Shown piece by piece: positions 1-6,508 of a DNA stretch of 8,918 nucleotides. The DNA lies in contig JBMOPD010000028.1 in assembly GCA_049323615.1 (NCBI GenBank), positions 1 to 8,918 on the forward strand. Reading direction: 5' to 3'. A program made the position numbers and the translations under genes. A model generated the notes under the pieces. It saw only the letters and a list, made by a program, of their open reading frames with translations. It was not told the origin of the DNA and did no database searches. Each line of letters opens with the position of its first letter. Within the stretch, counting starts at the first letter, position 1. Origin of the DNA: JBMOPD01 sp049323615 (lineage in GTDB: Bacteria; Bacillota; Desulfotomaculia; Desulfotomaculales; Desulfocucumaceae).

Positions 1-950
1 TGATCAACGACCGGGCCCTCTCCATGATGAAGGAAGGCGTGCGCATAATCAACTGCGCCCGGGGCGGGATCATCGACGAGGAGGCCCTGTACCGGGCCAT
101 GACGGCCGGGAAGGTGGCCGGGGCGGCCCTGGACGTGTTTGAGAAGGAGCCCAACACCGACAGCCCTCTTTTAAAGTTGCCCAACTTCATAGCCACGCCG
201 CACCTGGGGGCGTCCACCCTGGAAGCCCAGCTCCACGTGGCGGTGGATGTGTCCGAGGAGATAGTGGCGGCCCTGACCGGCAACCTGGTAAAGAACACGG
301 TGAACATACCCTCCATGAGCCCGAAAACCCTGGCCGTGGTCAAGCCTTACCTGGACCTGGCCGAAAAGCTGGGGCGCTTTCAGGCCCACCTGGTCTCCGG
401 CCGGGTGAAAAAGGTGGAGGTCATATACAGCGGAGATTTTGCCAAGAAGGAAGTGGCGCCCATAACCACGGCGGTGGTGAAGGGGCTCTTAGATCCTATT
501 CTGCAGGAGACCGTCAACTTCGTGAACGCGTCGCTGCTGGCCAGGAGCCGCGGCATTCAGGTGATACAGGCGGTTGACGGGCATAACGAGGGATACTCCA
601 CTCTGATTACCGTGAAGGTATACACCGACAAGGAAGAGCGGTCCCTTTCGGGAACTCTGTTCGGGGCCAATGACCCCCGCCTGGTGATGATTGACGGCTA
701 CAGGATTGACGCCGCCCCCAGCGGCTATATGTTTTATATCCGCCATGTTGACAAGCCCCGGGTGGCAGGTTCGGTGGCGCTGTTAATCGGCGATCACAAG
801 ATAAATATCGCCACCATGCAGGTGGGGCGCAAGGAGATGGGCGGACAGGCCATAATGCTTATCACGGTGGACGGCGAGGTGCCCGAGGAAACTGCCCAGA
901 AAATACTGCGGGTCGAAGGGGTAGTGGACGTCAAAATCATAGCGCTTTGA
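1..950 (+). CDS. serA: D-3-phosphoglycerate dehydrogenase, C-terminal part (5' end outside window)
   Basis: This enzyme oxidises 3-phosphoglycerate with NAD+ in the first step of serine synthesis in the cytoplasm. The reading frame is open from the left edge (first full codon at base 3), so the true start and the front of the NAD-binding fold are missing. Counting from the Met at base 24, residues 5-24 carry the conserved stretch GVRIINCARGGIIDEEAL, residues 36-43 carry ALDVFEKE, and residues 59-65 carry PHLGAST with the catalytic His at 60. Next come the allosteric-substrate-binding region (about 100-235) and a C-terminal ACT domain (about 240-308, with IGDHKINIATMQVGR), which often binds serine for feedback inhibition. 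This is the long ASB-plus-ACT form of the enzyme. The gene ends in tandem stops TGATAG and is followed by a terminator, so it is probably the last gene of its transcript. Codon use is G+C-rich, unlike the next gene. Confidence 0.96.
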   Translation, partial: INDRALSMMKEGVRIINCARGGIIDEEALYRAMTAGKVAGAALDVFEKEPNTDSPLLKLPNFIATPHLGASTLEAQLHVAVDVSEEIVAALTGNLVKNTVNIPSMSPKTLAVVKPYLDLAEKLGRFQAHLVSGRVKKVEVIYSGDFAKKEVAPITTAVVKGLLDPILQETVNFVNASLLARSRGIQVIQAVDGHNEGYSTLITVKVYTDKEERSLSGTLFGANDPRLVMIDGYRIDAAPSGYMFYIRHVDKPRVAGSVALLIGDHKINIATMQVGRKEMGGQAIMLITVDGEVPEETAQKILRVEGVVDVKIIAL

Positions 951-998
951 TAGATGTCCATATTTTTGCGTTCAAAAACCGTGAAATACACTGCACCG

Positions 999-1033
999 AA
1001 AGTCACTCGCTTGATGCGGGTGATTTTTATTTT
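999..1033 (+). terminator. Rho-independent terminator after serA
   Basis: Bases 999-1010 and 1016-1027 form a 12-bp stem with two G-T wobble pairs and a 5-base loop (TTGAT). The stem core is CACTCGC/GCGGGTG. A T-rich stretch follows, overlapping the 3' arm (ATTTTTATTTTC). It lies about 50 bases beyond the serA stop. Confidence 0.65.
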
Positions 1034-1079
1034 CTGGGAAGATTGTAAAACAAAAATGGTAATATATGGCAGGATTCTT

Positions 1080-1107
1080 TTGAGTTATACAGAATTTACC
1101 ATTTAAT
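1080..1107 (+). promoter_or_regulatory. possible promoter of the L,D-transpeptidase gene
   Basis: TTGAGT (1080-1085) and TTTAAT (1102-1107) are separated by 16 bases, resembling sigma-A -35 and -10 boxes. The pair lies between the serA terminator and the next gene, giving a leader of about 30 bases that contains the ribosome binding site GGGAGGAG (1128-1135). This rests on consensus matching alone in an A+T-rich region. Confidence 0.3.
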
Positions 1108-1144
1108 TCATTTGCCATCTCACCCCCGGGAGGAGTGAGCACTC

Positions 1145-2746
1145 GTGGATATAGACCGTTTTGCCAAAATGAAAGAAAACCTTGTTGATGCCGGGGACGG
1201 CACGTACATTTCCAAAAATGATCCGCAAATGTGGAGAAAACTATTAAATAAAAACCCAAACGATGGTAAGGTAATGTACCAAGCGGGTTTATGCCTGGAA
1301 GCGGAGGCCTGTCAAAATCTGTTTAAGTACAGAAAGACCGGGTTGTTATATTACTGGTTTTTATATAAACAAAAGACTAGAGATTCCTTGGAGTTATTGC
1401 GGAAATCCTGGGAAAACGGATATTTGTTCGCCGGCAGGGAAATTTTACGGATTGATGGCGATCTCCGGAAAAACAGGATTAACAAGGTTTCCGACCTCCG
1501 GTTGGGCAGAACGGGCCTTGCCTTGCTGCTGTTATTTTGCTTTTTACTGGGTATGGCAATGGCAGTTTTGCTTTTCTCCGGTAAGATTTATATATTTAAA
1601 GAAAACACCGAAAAAAAGTATACATACATGCTGCCTTACGAGGTAATTGAAGAGCGGCCTGTGTATATTCCCGACAGGGATTATGCAATCAGGACAATTG
1701 AAATCGACGGGGTTATCTCCAGGGAAAAAGTAGTCAATGAACTGATGGCGGCAGTAAAAAAACTATACCAGGAGGAATCCAGGTCCCCAAAAAAGATATT
1801 GGCGGTCCAGAAAACCGGTAAAGGCCAGCGGGAGGTGGGAATGGCCGTGTGGCCGGGGGAAAACAGCAATATAAAAGTATATGTATATCCCCGGGACGAC
1901 AGTTATTCCGTCACAAATACCGGTGATATGCGCCGGAAATACCTGCTGTGGGAAACCACCACCGTAATCAGGAGCGCTTTATACCAGTTTGTTAAAAAAA
2001 ACGGCTACATGCCCGGGGATTTATCCGTGCTTACACAGCCTTTCCCCACTAACTACTTAACCGCAATACCCAGAGAACCGTATACCATGAGTAATTCCGT
2101 ATGCTCCTCTTACAACGGCGGAGGGGGATGGGTTTATTCCGCAAGGGACGCCGCTTTGCTTGAAGAGTCGGTAAAGCAGTCCTTAAAACCCAATCTTCCC
2201 GTGGAAACCGATATTCCTTTCGATCCCCTGTATGTTTTCATAGATAAAACGAATAATTTATTAAGTGTAGTTTCGGGAGACAAGACAATAAAAAGCTACC
2301 GGGTTGCGCTCGGCAAAGGGGGCAGAACCCCGGAAGGGGACCTCCACATAGCAAGGAAGATAATGAATCCCAACAAGGGTGTTTCCGATCCCCGGAATAC
2401 TTATGGATCAAGATTGATGGAGTTGTCCCAGCGGGATTTCGCCATTCACGGCACCAATATCCCGGGCAGCATAGGTAGAAACGAAACATCGGGCTGCGTC
2501 AGGCTTTACAACCCCGACATGGAGGAGTTGTACTCAATTGTTCCGTTATATTCTCCCGTAAAAATTTCTAAAAACAGGCCCGGTTTTATTAAATACCCCG
2601 TCGAGGATGGCGGGTTGGTCCAGGCAGGCATTATGAAATCCGGAACGCCGCTGAAACAGGGACCCCTTCAGGGGCCGGAGGGGTTATACGACAAAACCGA
2701 AAGCCCCCGGGAAGAGAGCGGCATTGTTTGTAAATGGAGTGGCTGA
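1145..2746 (+). CDS. membrane-anchored L,D-transpeptidase (YkuD domain) with cytoplasmic N-terminal region
   Basis: L,D-transpeptidases cross-link or modify peptidoglycan stem peptides through a cysteine thioester. The YkuD domain covers about residues 360-475 of 533. It starts at PLYVFIDKTNNLLSV and contains the signature His435 (AIHGTN), then SGCVRL with catalytic Cys451 and Arg453. One transmembrane helix lies at about residues 124-149, preceded by RLGR, so the first ~122 residues should be cytoplasmic and the catalytic domain outside. The N-terminal region contains a helical stretch that looks slightly TPR/Sel1-like (about 40-110, weak). Residues ~183-350 form an extracellular spacer I cannot assign; its end (about 285-331: GYMPGDL, PTNYLTAIPREP, GGGGWVY) resembles the tail of type II pseudopilin domains. 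The GTG start is supported by GGGAGGAG nine bases upstream. The C-terminal ~50 residues are rich in Gly and Pro. Codon use is more A+T-rich than in serA. The catalytic domain is certain; the role (vegetative wall or spore) is not. Confidence 0.9.
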   Translation: MDIDRFAKMKENLVDAGDGTYISKNDPQMWRKLLNKNPNDGKVMYQAGLCLEAEACQNLFKYRKTGLLYYWFLYKQKTRDSLELLRKSWENGYLFAGREILRIDGDLRKNRINKVSDLRLGRTGLALLLLFCFLLGMAMAVLLFSGKIYIFKENTEKKYTYMLPYEVIEERPVYIPDRDYAIRTIEIDGVISREKVVNELMAAVKKLYQEESRSPKKILAVQKTGKGQREVGMAVWPGENSNIKVYVYPRDDSYSVTNTGDMRRKYLLWETTTVIRSALYQFVKKNGYMPGDLSVLTQPFPTNYLTAIPREPYTMSNSVCSSYNGGGGWVYSARDAALLEESVKQSLKPNLPVETDIPFDPLYVFIDKTNNLLSVVSGDKTIKSYRVALGKGGRTPEGDLHIARKIMNPNKGVSDPRNTYGSRLMELSQRDFAIHGTNIPGSIGRNETSGCVRLYNPDMEELYSIVPLYSPVKISKNRPGFIKYPVEDGGLVQAGIMKSGTPLKQGPLQGPEGLYDKTESPREESGIVCKWSG

Positions 2747-2777
2747 AATCTTTGCTGTCCTGCTGAACCGGTGAGGG

Positions 2778-3434
2778 CTACATCTTCGGGTCCGGCATCC
2801 TCTGCATGGCTTTTTCTTCCAACTGCCGGGTATATTTTTCCCATAGATCCGCTGGTTCTCCTGCACCGGCCTTCCAGATGCGGAAGTGGCAAGTTTCGGC
2901 GCCGGCCGGAATCAGGGATTTTACCTCCACGTTAAAGCCCTGCCATATACCCGCCTCCCTGGCCGCTTCCAGAATACCCTGGACGAAATATCTCTGTACG
3001 CGGCAGTCAAAGGGCCGGTATACATCCTGGTGGGGACACCACAGTATATCGAAGTTACACTCGCTGTTATTTATAATTCTAGGCTTTTCCAGCGAAGCAT
3101 AAAACCTGGTGTTCACCCATGTGGCTATCAGGGATACCAGTTCCACCGGGGTCATTCCGGGAGGAATATCCGCGTCTTTCATTGCTTCGGCGGCTATTCT
3201 CCTGCCTACCCCCACCATCACCTCCCGGCAGACCTGCTGGCCTTCCACTCCGAACTTTTGCTCCACAGCCTTCAGCAGTTCCAGGACTGCCATGCCCATG
3301 GCCGACCCCCACTCAAAGAGGGACACCGGGTCGAAGTCGGGATTCTGAGTCAGCTTGGCTCTCAGGTTGTTGCCCGCATTCTCAAAGGGCCTTTTAATTT
3401 TTAGCTTTTTAAGTACGTCCTGCCTGTTTTCCAT
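2778..3434 (-). CDS. hypothetical Cys/His-containing protein, possibly ATC-hydrolase- or V4R-like
   Basis: A protein of 218 residues with no recognised catalytic motif. The N-terminal half is helical (GSAMGMAVLELLKAVEQKFG at about 43-62). The C-terminal half carries a Cys/His set: Cys126, Cys133-Pro-His, Cys144, then GAETCHF with Cys182 and His183. This layout recalls small domains annotated as L-2-amino-thiazoline-4-carboxylate hydrolase or V4R, but I cannot decide from sequence memory, and the substrate is unknown. An ATG at 3443 overlaps the ligase stop as ATGA, but the AAGAAGG ribosome binding site abuts that codon directly; it sits nine bases before the second ATG at 3434, which I choose. 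The gene is the last of the leftward cluster after the broken ligase, and its stop lies 31 bases from the convergent transpeptidase stop. The reading frame is intact. Confidence 0.8.
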   Translation of the reverse strand: MENRQDVLKKLKIKRPFENAGNNLRAKLTQNPDFDPVSLFEWGSAMGMAVLELLKAVEQKFGVEGQQVCREVMVGVGRRIAAEAMKDADIPPGMTPVELVSLIATWVNTRFYASLEKPRIINNSECNFDILWCPHQDVYRPFDCRVQRYFVQGILEAAREAGIWQGFNVEVKSLIPAGAETCHFRIWKAGAGEPADLWEKYTRQLEEKAMQRMPDPKM

Positions 3435-3439
3435 GCTAA

Positions 3440-4257
3440 TCATCCTTCTTTATTAAGATTTTTCAAAACCATTTCTTTAAGTTCCGACTTCCGTATTTTT
3501 CCGAGCGGGGTCATCGGGAAGGAGTCAACCATCTCAAAGGACCGGGGCGCCTTGTAGTCGGCAAGTTTTTCCCTGCAGTAAGCGGCCAGAGTTTCAGGTG
3601 TGATTGGGGATCCCGGCCTGGGAAGCACAAAGGCCTTGCCCACCTCGCCGAATACAGGATCGGGAACTCCTATTACTGCGGCAAGCAGCACCCCCGGGTG
3701 CTGGCAGAGACAATCCTCTATCTCGGGGGGATAAACGTTATACCCGCCGGTTATGTACATTTCCTTTACCCGGCCCACAATTGAAATGTAGCCCTCGCTG
3801 TCCGCCACCGCCACATCCCCTGTGTGCATCCATCCGTCTTCATCCTTGGCCGGGTCCAAATTGTCCGGACTCCGCCGGCTAATGTTACCTTTTCATCCTG
3901 AATTGCCCCGGCATATGTCTCGGGGTGAAAGGAATCCTGCAGGATAAGGGTGGAGCCGTGCATGAGGGAGTTGATCGACAAAATGGTTGCGCCGCCCACG
4001 TGATTCAAAGGCAGGGCGTTCAACATCCTGTCGGACGGTTTCACGGCCATGGCTTTTCCAAGGGACCTGCACATGGACAGTATACTCTTTGATGTCAGCA
4101 GGGCTGCTTTGGGTTTTCCCGTGGTGCCGGATGTGTAGATTATGAAATTGCCGTCTTCCGGGGTAATGTTTTCGGGGAGAGCCGCTTTTCCCTTTGCAGC
4201 CCATTTTTCTGCCCGGAAAAAATTATTCCCCGCCCTTTTTTTCCCCTTCCCGTTTTT
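3440..4257 (-). pseudogene. acyl-CoA ligase (AMP-forming) remnant, N-truncated with internal deletion and frameshift
   Basis: The intact enzyme would adenylate a carboxylic acid and load it on CoA. Two pieces in different frames remain. The upstream piece (about 4257 down to ~3870) reads through PENITPEDGNFIIYTSGTTG, containing the A3 phosphate-binding loop (4140-4111), then NALPLNHVGGATI, and ends near VTLAGGV. The downstream piece (~3860 to 3440) reads DEDGWMHTGDVAV (A7), GRVKEMYITGGYNVYPPEIE (A8) and PLGKIRKSELKE with the A10 lysine. From the A3 Ser to the Trp before HTGD there are 299 bases here, against 217 codons in the intact ligase at 6509-8173. About 352 bases are therefore missing, including the A5 YGxTE region, and the loss is not a multiple of three. 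The first ~160 codons are also absent: an in-frame stop at 4258-4260 and the merR end lie where they should be, and no ATG precedes the A3 motif. It ends with an ATGA overlap near the next gene. Activity is not expected. Confidence 0.88.
3444..3450 (-). promoter_or_regulatory. ribosome binding site that decides the 3434 start
   Basis: On the minus strand AAGAAGG lies nine bases before the ATG at 3434 and zero bases before the ATG at 3443. The spacing favours the downstream Met. The site lies inside the last codons of the ligase remnant, so the two genes were probably translationally coupled. Confidence 0.55.
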
Positions 4258-4636
4258 TCAGTATAGCCAACAGTTCATCCCTGAAGCCTAATATTTCTTC
4301 CTTAAGCAGCTGTAAATCGCCGATCATTTAGTCCAGCTGTTCAATCCTTTTCCCGCCGTATTCCAGTGCTTTATAAATCTGGCTTACTTCAGTCCTGTCC
4401 AGGTCATATAAATCAAGCAGTTCTTTTATTTCGGCCAGGGGGAAGCCGAATTTTTTCCCCCTCAAAATAATTTTCAGCCTGGCGCGGTCCCTGTTTGTGT
4501 AAATCCTGTGGGACCCGTTGGTTCTGTGGGGGTTCAGGAGGCCGACTTCCTCGTAATAGCGGATGGTCCTTGTGGTTACCCCGAATTCCTCCGCCAGTTC
4601 TGAAATCTGATAAAAGTCCTTTTTGTTTCTTACCAT
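4223..4636 (-). pseudogene. MerR-family regulator (LiuR-like), interrupted by an in-frame TAA
   Basis: The start is the ATG at 4636, with the G-rich ribosome binding site GGGGGTGG seven bases upstream. Residues 8-78 form a typical MerR winged helix: FYQISELAEEFGVTTRTIRYYEE, then GLLNPHR and the wing/helix region IYTNRDRARLKIILRGKKFG. This sequence is close to LiuR-type regulators, which control branched-chain amino acid and fatty acid catabolism. After residue 102 (KRIEQLD) there is a TAA at 4330-4328. The same frame then continues without a gap for 34 codons (MIGDLQLLKEEILGFRDELL and on) to a TAA at 4225-4223. That tail is a charged coiled-coil segment of the kind that forms the MerR dimerisation helix, and the total of about 137 codons is the normal family length. 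The simplest reading is a nonsense mutation of CAA, AAA or GAA. ATG directly follows the stop, so reinitiation of a 34-residue peptide is possible. The 102-residue product keeps the DNA-binding domain but loses most of the dimerisation helix. Confidence 0.8.
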
Positions 4637-4701
4637 TAAACCACCCCCGGGATTTCGGTTTTCATTAAAAAATATTGCTGCGGCAGTATGGAATATTTTA
4701 T

Positions 4702-4731
4702 AGTATATCAAAAATCACCCGGTCCTGTAAG
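4702..4731 (-). promoter_or_regulatory. possible merR promoter
   Basis: On the minus strand CTTACA (4731-4726) and TATACT (4707-4702) are 18 bases apart, about 65 bases before the merR ATG. An imperfect inverted repeat, ATATTGC-TGCG-GCAGTAT (4672-4689), lies just downstream and might be a regulator site. Both rest on pattern matching only. Confidence 0.28.
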
Positions 4732-4812
4732 CGCTCCCTTCTGTCGTCCCCAGGCTTATGACCGGTGTTAACGGGGGCGGTGCGGAGTGGGAAAAAATTG
4801 ACCATAATTTTC

Positions 4813-4845
4813 TTGACTTGTAAGGTACTTATATATTATTTTAAT
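4813..4845 (+). promoter_or_regulatory. probable tetR promoter
   Basis: Two overlapping box pairs are possible: TTGACT (4813-4818) with TATTAT (4834-4839), 15-base spacing; or TTGTAA (4818-4823) with TTTAAT (4840-4845), 16-base spacing. Either puts the transcription start at or inside the GAACGTTC site that follows. Confidence 0.45.
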
Positions 4846-4859
4846 ATTGAACGTTCATT
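4844..4859 (+). promoter_or_regulatory. putative TetR operator 1 (upstream of tetR)
   Basis: The site is ATATTGAACGTTCATT, with a perfect 10-bp palindrome TGAACGTTCA at 4848-4857. It lies between the -10 region and the tetR ribosome binding site (AAAGGAG, 4865-4871). The same sequence with one difference recurs inverted before the hydratase gene. Position and repetition suggest autorepression by the adjacent TetR protein. Confidence 0.7.
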
Positions 4860-4877
4860 TTAAAAAAGGAGAAGACA

Positions 4878-5468
4878 ATGCCCAAAGTCGGAATGGAAGA
4901 AATAAGAAAGGCACAGGTCATAAAAGCCACCGAAAAGTGCATTGTGGAAAAGGGCTACTCAAATATGTCCGTAAAGGATATATCTTCCGAGGCCTGTGTA
5001 AGCACGGGAATTATATACCACTACTTTAAAAACAAGGAGGACCTGCTTCTCCAGGTAATCAAGGAGTCGTTCCGCAAATCCCACGAGCAGGTAATGGAAA
5101 CGGTTGAACCGGTAAAATCTTTTGAGGAGAAAATGTTGAAACATATTGAAAGTATAAACAGGGTGGCCAGGGACAACCCAAATTTTTATGCCGTTTTGTT
5201 GAGTTTTCTCGGGCAGGCCAAAAACAAGCCGGAAATAAACAAGATAATAGCAAAGTTCTTTAAAAATCTCAGGTCCTATATAGCCGGGTATGTGAATGAA
5301 GGCGGCGGGAAGGACGGTATTAACCCGGACAGGGCAAAACATCTTCCCGCGCTGATAATCGGCCTGGGCATGGGAATCGGAATACAGTGGACGATTGATC
5401 CGGAGTCGTTTGATATAAATGAAATCGAAGAGAGTTTTAAAGCAATGGTCAGGGCGTACATTACATAA
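4878..5468 (+). CDS. TetR-family transcriptional repressor, BetI-like N-terminus
   Basis: A 196-residue DNA-binding regulator of normal family length. The helix-turn-helix occupies about residues 10-57, with MSVKDISSEACVSTGIIYHY followed by FKNKEDLL. The first residues, MPKVGMEEIRKAQVIKAT, resemble the start of BetI (MPKVGM...IR). The C-terminal domain is helical with a glycine-rich segment at 159-170 (LIIGLGMGIGIQW) that probably helps line the ligand pocket. ATG 4878 has AAAGGAG six bases upstream. The gene is divergent from merR and lies 72 bases before an enoyl-CoA hydratase-family gene; both tetR and that gene carry a GAACGTTC site. I infer that it represses itself and the downstream acyl-CoA genes. 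The ligand is not visible: an acyl-CoA thioester fits the neighbours, a betaine-type compound fits the BetI resemblance. Confidence 0.92.
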   Translation: MPKVGMEEIRKAQVIKATEKCIVEKGYSNMSVKDISSEACVSTGIIYHYFKNKEDLLLQVIKESFRKSHEQVMETVEPVKSFEEKMLKHIESINRVARDNPNFYAVLLSFLGQAKNKPEINKIIAKFFKNLRSYIAGYVNEGGGKDGINPDRAKHLPALIIGLGMGIGIQWTIDPESFDINEIEESFKAMVRAYIT

Positions 5469-5499
5469 CTATTGGCCCGTTGTTTTTTATCGGAAAATT

Positions 5500-5518
5500 T
5501 ATAACGAACGTTCAATAT
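5500..5518 (+). promoter_or_regulatory. putative TetR operator 2 overlapping a -10 box before the hydratase gene
   Basis: Bases 5503-5518 read, on the minus strand, ATATTGAACGTTCGTT, which matches operator 1 at 15 of 16 positions in the opposite orientation. A -10-like TATAAC (5500-5505) overlaps its left end. No good -35 box is visible (TTGTTT at 5480 is only 14 bases away). A bound repressor would block polymerase here. Confidence 0.68.
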
Positions 5519-5540
5519 ACATGAAAGGTGGCCCTCAGGT

Positions 5541-6317
5541 ATGAAAGTGCTGGTGGAAAACAAGGGCAAAGTTTGCACGGTGATCATAAACCGCCCGGAG
5601 GTCAGGAACGCGGTTGACAGGGAAACGGCGGATCAGCTGGTGGAAGCCTTCCGGGCCTTTGACTCGGACGACAGCCTGAACGTGGCGGTGTTGTGGGGGG
5701 CGGGCGGAACCTTTTGCGCCGGGGCAGATTTGAGATCCGTATCAAGGCTTTCAGAGGGGAAGGCCAACCGGCTGGAAACCGACATGTCGAAATGCGGCCC
5801 GATGGGACCCACCAGGATGCTGCTTTCCAAGCCCGTCATAGCGGCTGTTTCGGGCTACGCCGTGGCCGGGGGGCTGGAACTGGCCTGCTGGTGCGACCTG
5901 CGGGTGGTGGAGAGGGACGCCGTGTTCGGAGTGTTCTGCCGCCGCTTTGGAGTGCCCCTGGTGGACGGAGGCACCCAGCGCCTGCCCCGCCTGATCGGGA
6001 TGAGCCGGGCGCTGGACATGATTCTCACCGGCCGCCCCGTAGGGGCGGAAGAGGCGCTGGCCATGGGGCTTGCCAACCGGGTGGTGGAACCGGGGGCGGC
6101 CAGGGAGGAGGCCGAAAAACTGGCCGCCAAGCTGGCGGAGTTTCCCCAGATCTGTATGCGCAGCGACCGCCAGGCGGTATACCGCGGTTTAAACATGGAT
6201 TTTGAATCGGCCGTGAAGCTGGAATTCAGCCTGGGCCTGCAGGTAATCGCCAGCGGTGAAACGGAGCGGGGCGCAGAACGCTTTGTACGCGGCTCCGGCA
6301 GGCACGGAAAGTTTTAA
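5541..6317 (+). CDS. enoyl-CoA hydratase/isomerase (crotonase) family protein
   Basis: Crotonase-fold enzymes act on acyl-CoA thioesters; members hydrate, isomerise, hydrolyse or decarboxylate. At 258 residues it has the usual length. CAGADL at 59-64 gives the first oxyanion-hole region, and AVAGGLELA (107-115) supplies the second plus the glutamate matching Glu144 of rat mitochondrial hydratase (Glu113 here). The position of the second catalytic glutamate (Glu164 in rat) is Cys133 in FGVFCRRFGVPLVDGG. That motif belongs to a known crotonase subgroup with this variation, so a classical two-glutamate hydratase reaction should not be assumed. The ATG at 5541 has AAAGGTGG nine bases upstream. 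The gene lies 72 bases after tetR, with the second GAACGTTC site in the gap, and 191 bases before a ligase on the same strand. It probably acts on the CoA ester made by that ligase (inference). Confidence 0.92.
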   Translation: MKVLVENKGKVCTVIINRPEVRNAVDRETADQLVEAFRAFDSDDSLNVAVLWGAGGTFCAGADLRSVSRLSEGKANRLETDMSKCGPMGPTRMLLSKPVIAAVSGYAVAGGLELACWCDLRVVERDAVFGVFCRRFGVPLVDGGTQRLPRLIGMSRALDMILTGRPVGAEEALAMGLANRVVEPGAAREEAEKLAAKLAEFPQICMRSDRQAVYRGLNMDFESAVKLEFSLGLQVIASGETERGAERFVRGSGRHGKF

Positions 6318-6508
6318 AAAAGCACGGGGAGTGATTGAGGGGGTGGATGCTGGAAAGTGGTCTTTCAAGGTTACGCAATATAACTGAAGGGCAAAAGGGG
6401 TCTGCCCCGCAAGGGAGGGATGGAAAACGAAGAGGCCGGGCTGATAACTAATAGCAGAATATTTATTTAATTATTTATATTGCAAAACTCTGAGCAGGAG
6501 GCTGTATT
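6318..6508 (+). other. 191-base gap between hydratase and ligase genes
   Basis: I see no convincing terminator: GGGG-TCTG-CCCC (6397-6408) has no T-tract after it. The last third (about 6455-6482) is very A+T-rich and could hold a promoter, but no clear -35/-10 pair stands out. There is no copy of the GAACGTTC site. The ligase ribosome binding site AGGAGG (6496-6501) is strong. Confidence 0.5.

Noticed and set aside
2658..2690. A hairpin CCCCTTCAGGGG near the end of the transpeptidase gene as a terminator
   Set aside because: It lies within coding sequence and has no T-tract.
2886..3404. Long plus-strand reading frames opposite the Cys/His protein gene
   Set aside because: They are antisense to a frame with better composition and a clear ribosome binding site, and show no family resemblance.
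4223..4327. A free-standing 34-codon gene starting at the ATG directly after the merR TAA
   Set aside because: It is in the same frame as merR and looks like the missing tail of its dimerisation helix, so an interrupted merR explains it better. Reinitiation is mentioned as an alternative.
4637..4711. An upstream ATG at 4711 extending merR by 25 residues
   Set aside because: The extension (MIYYKIFHTAAAIFF...) is not MerR-like and would overlap the probable promoter; the ATG at 4636 has a ribosome binding site and a family-typical start.
5521..5544. A 7-codon upstream reading frame (MKGGPQV) overlapping the hydratase ATG
   Set aside because: Its ATG has no ribosome binding site, and the AAAGGTGG inside it serves the real start at 5541.
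5693..6205. A long frame in the hydratase gene, rich in Arg and Gly
   Set aside because: It is a G+C-driven shadow of the crotonase reading frame, which has unambiguous motifs.
6347..6451. A 34-codon basic reading frame (MLESGLSRLRNITEG...) with a G-rich sequence before its ATG in the hydratase-ligase gap
   Set aside because: It is short, low in complexity, rich in Arg and Gly, and has no recognisable family; the G-run before the ATG may be chance. Not enough support for a gene.
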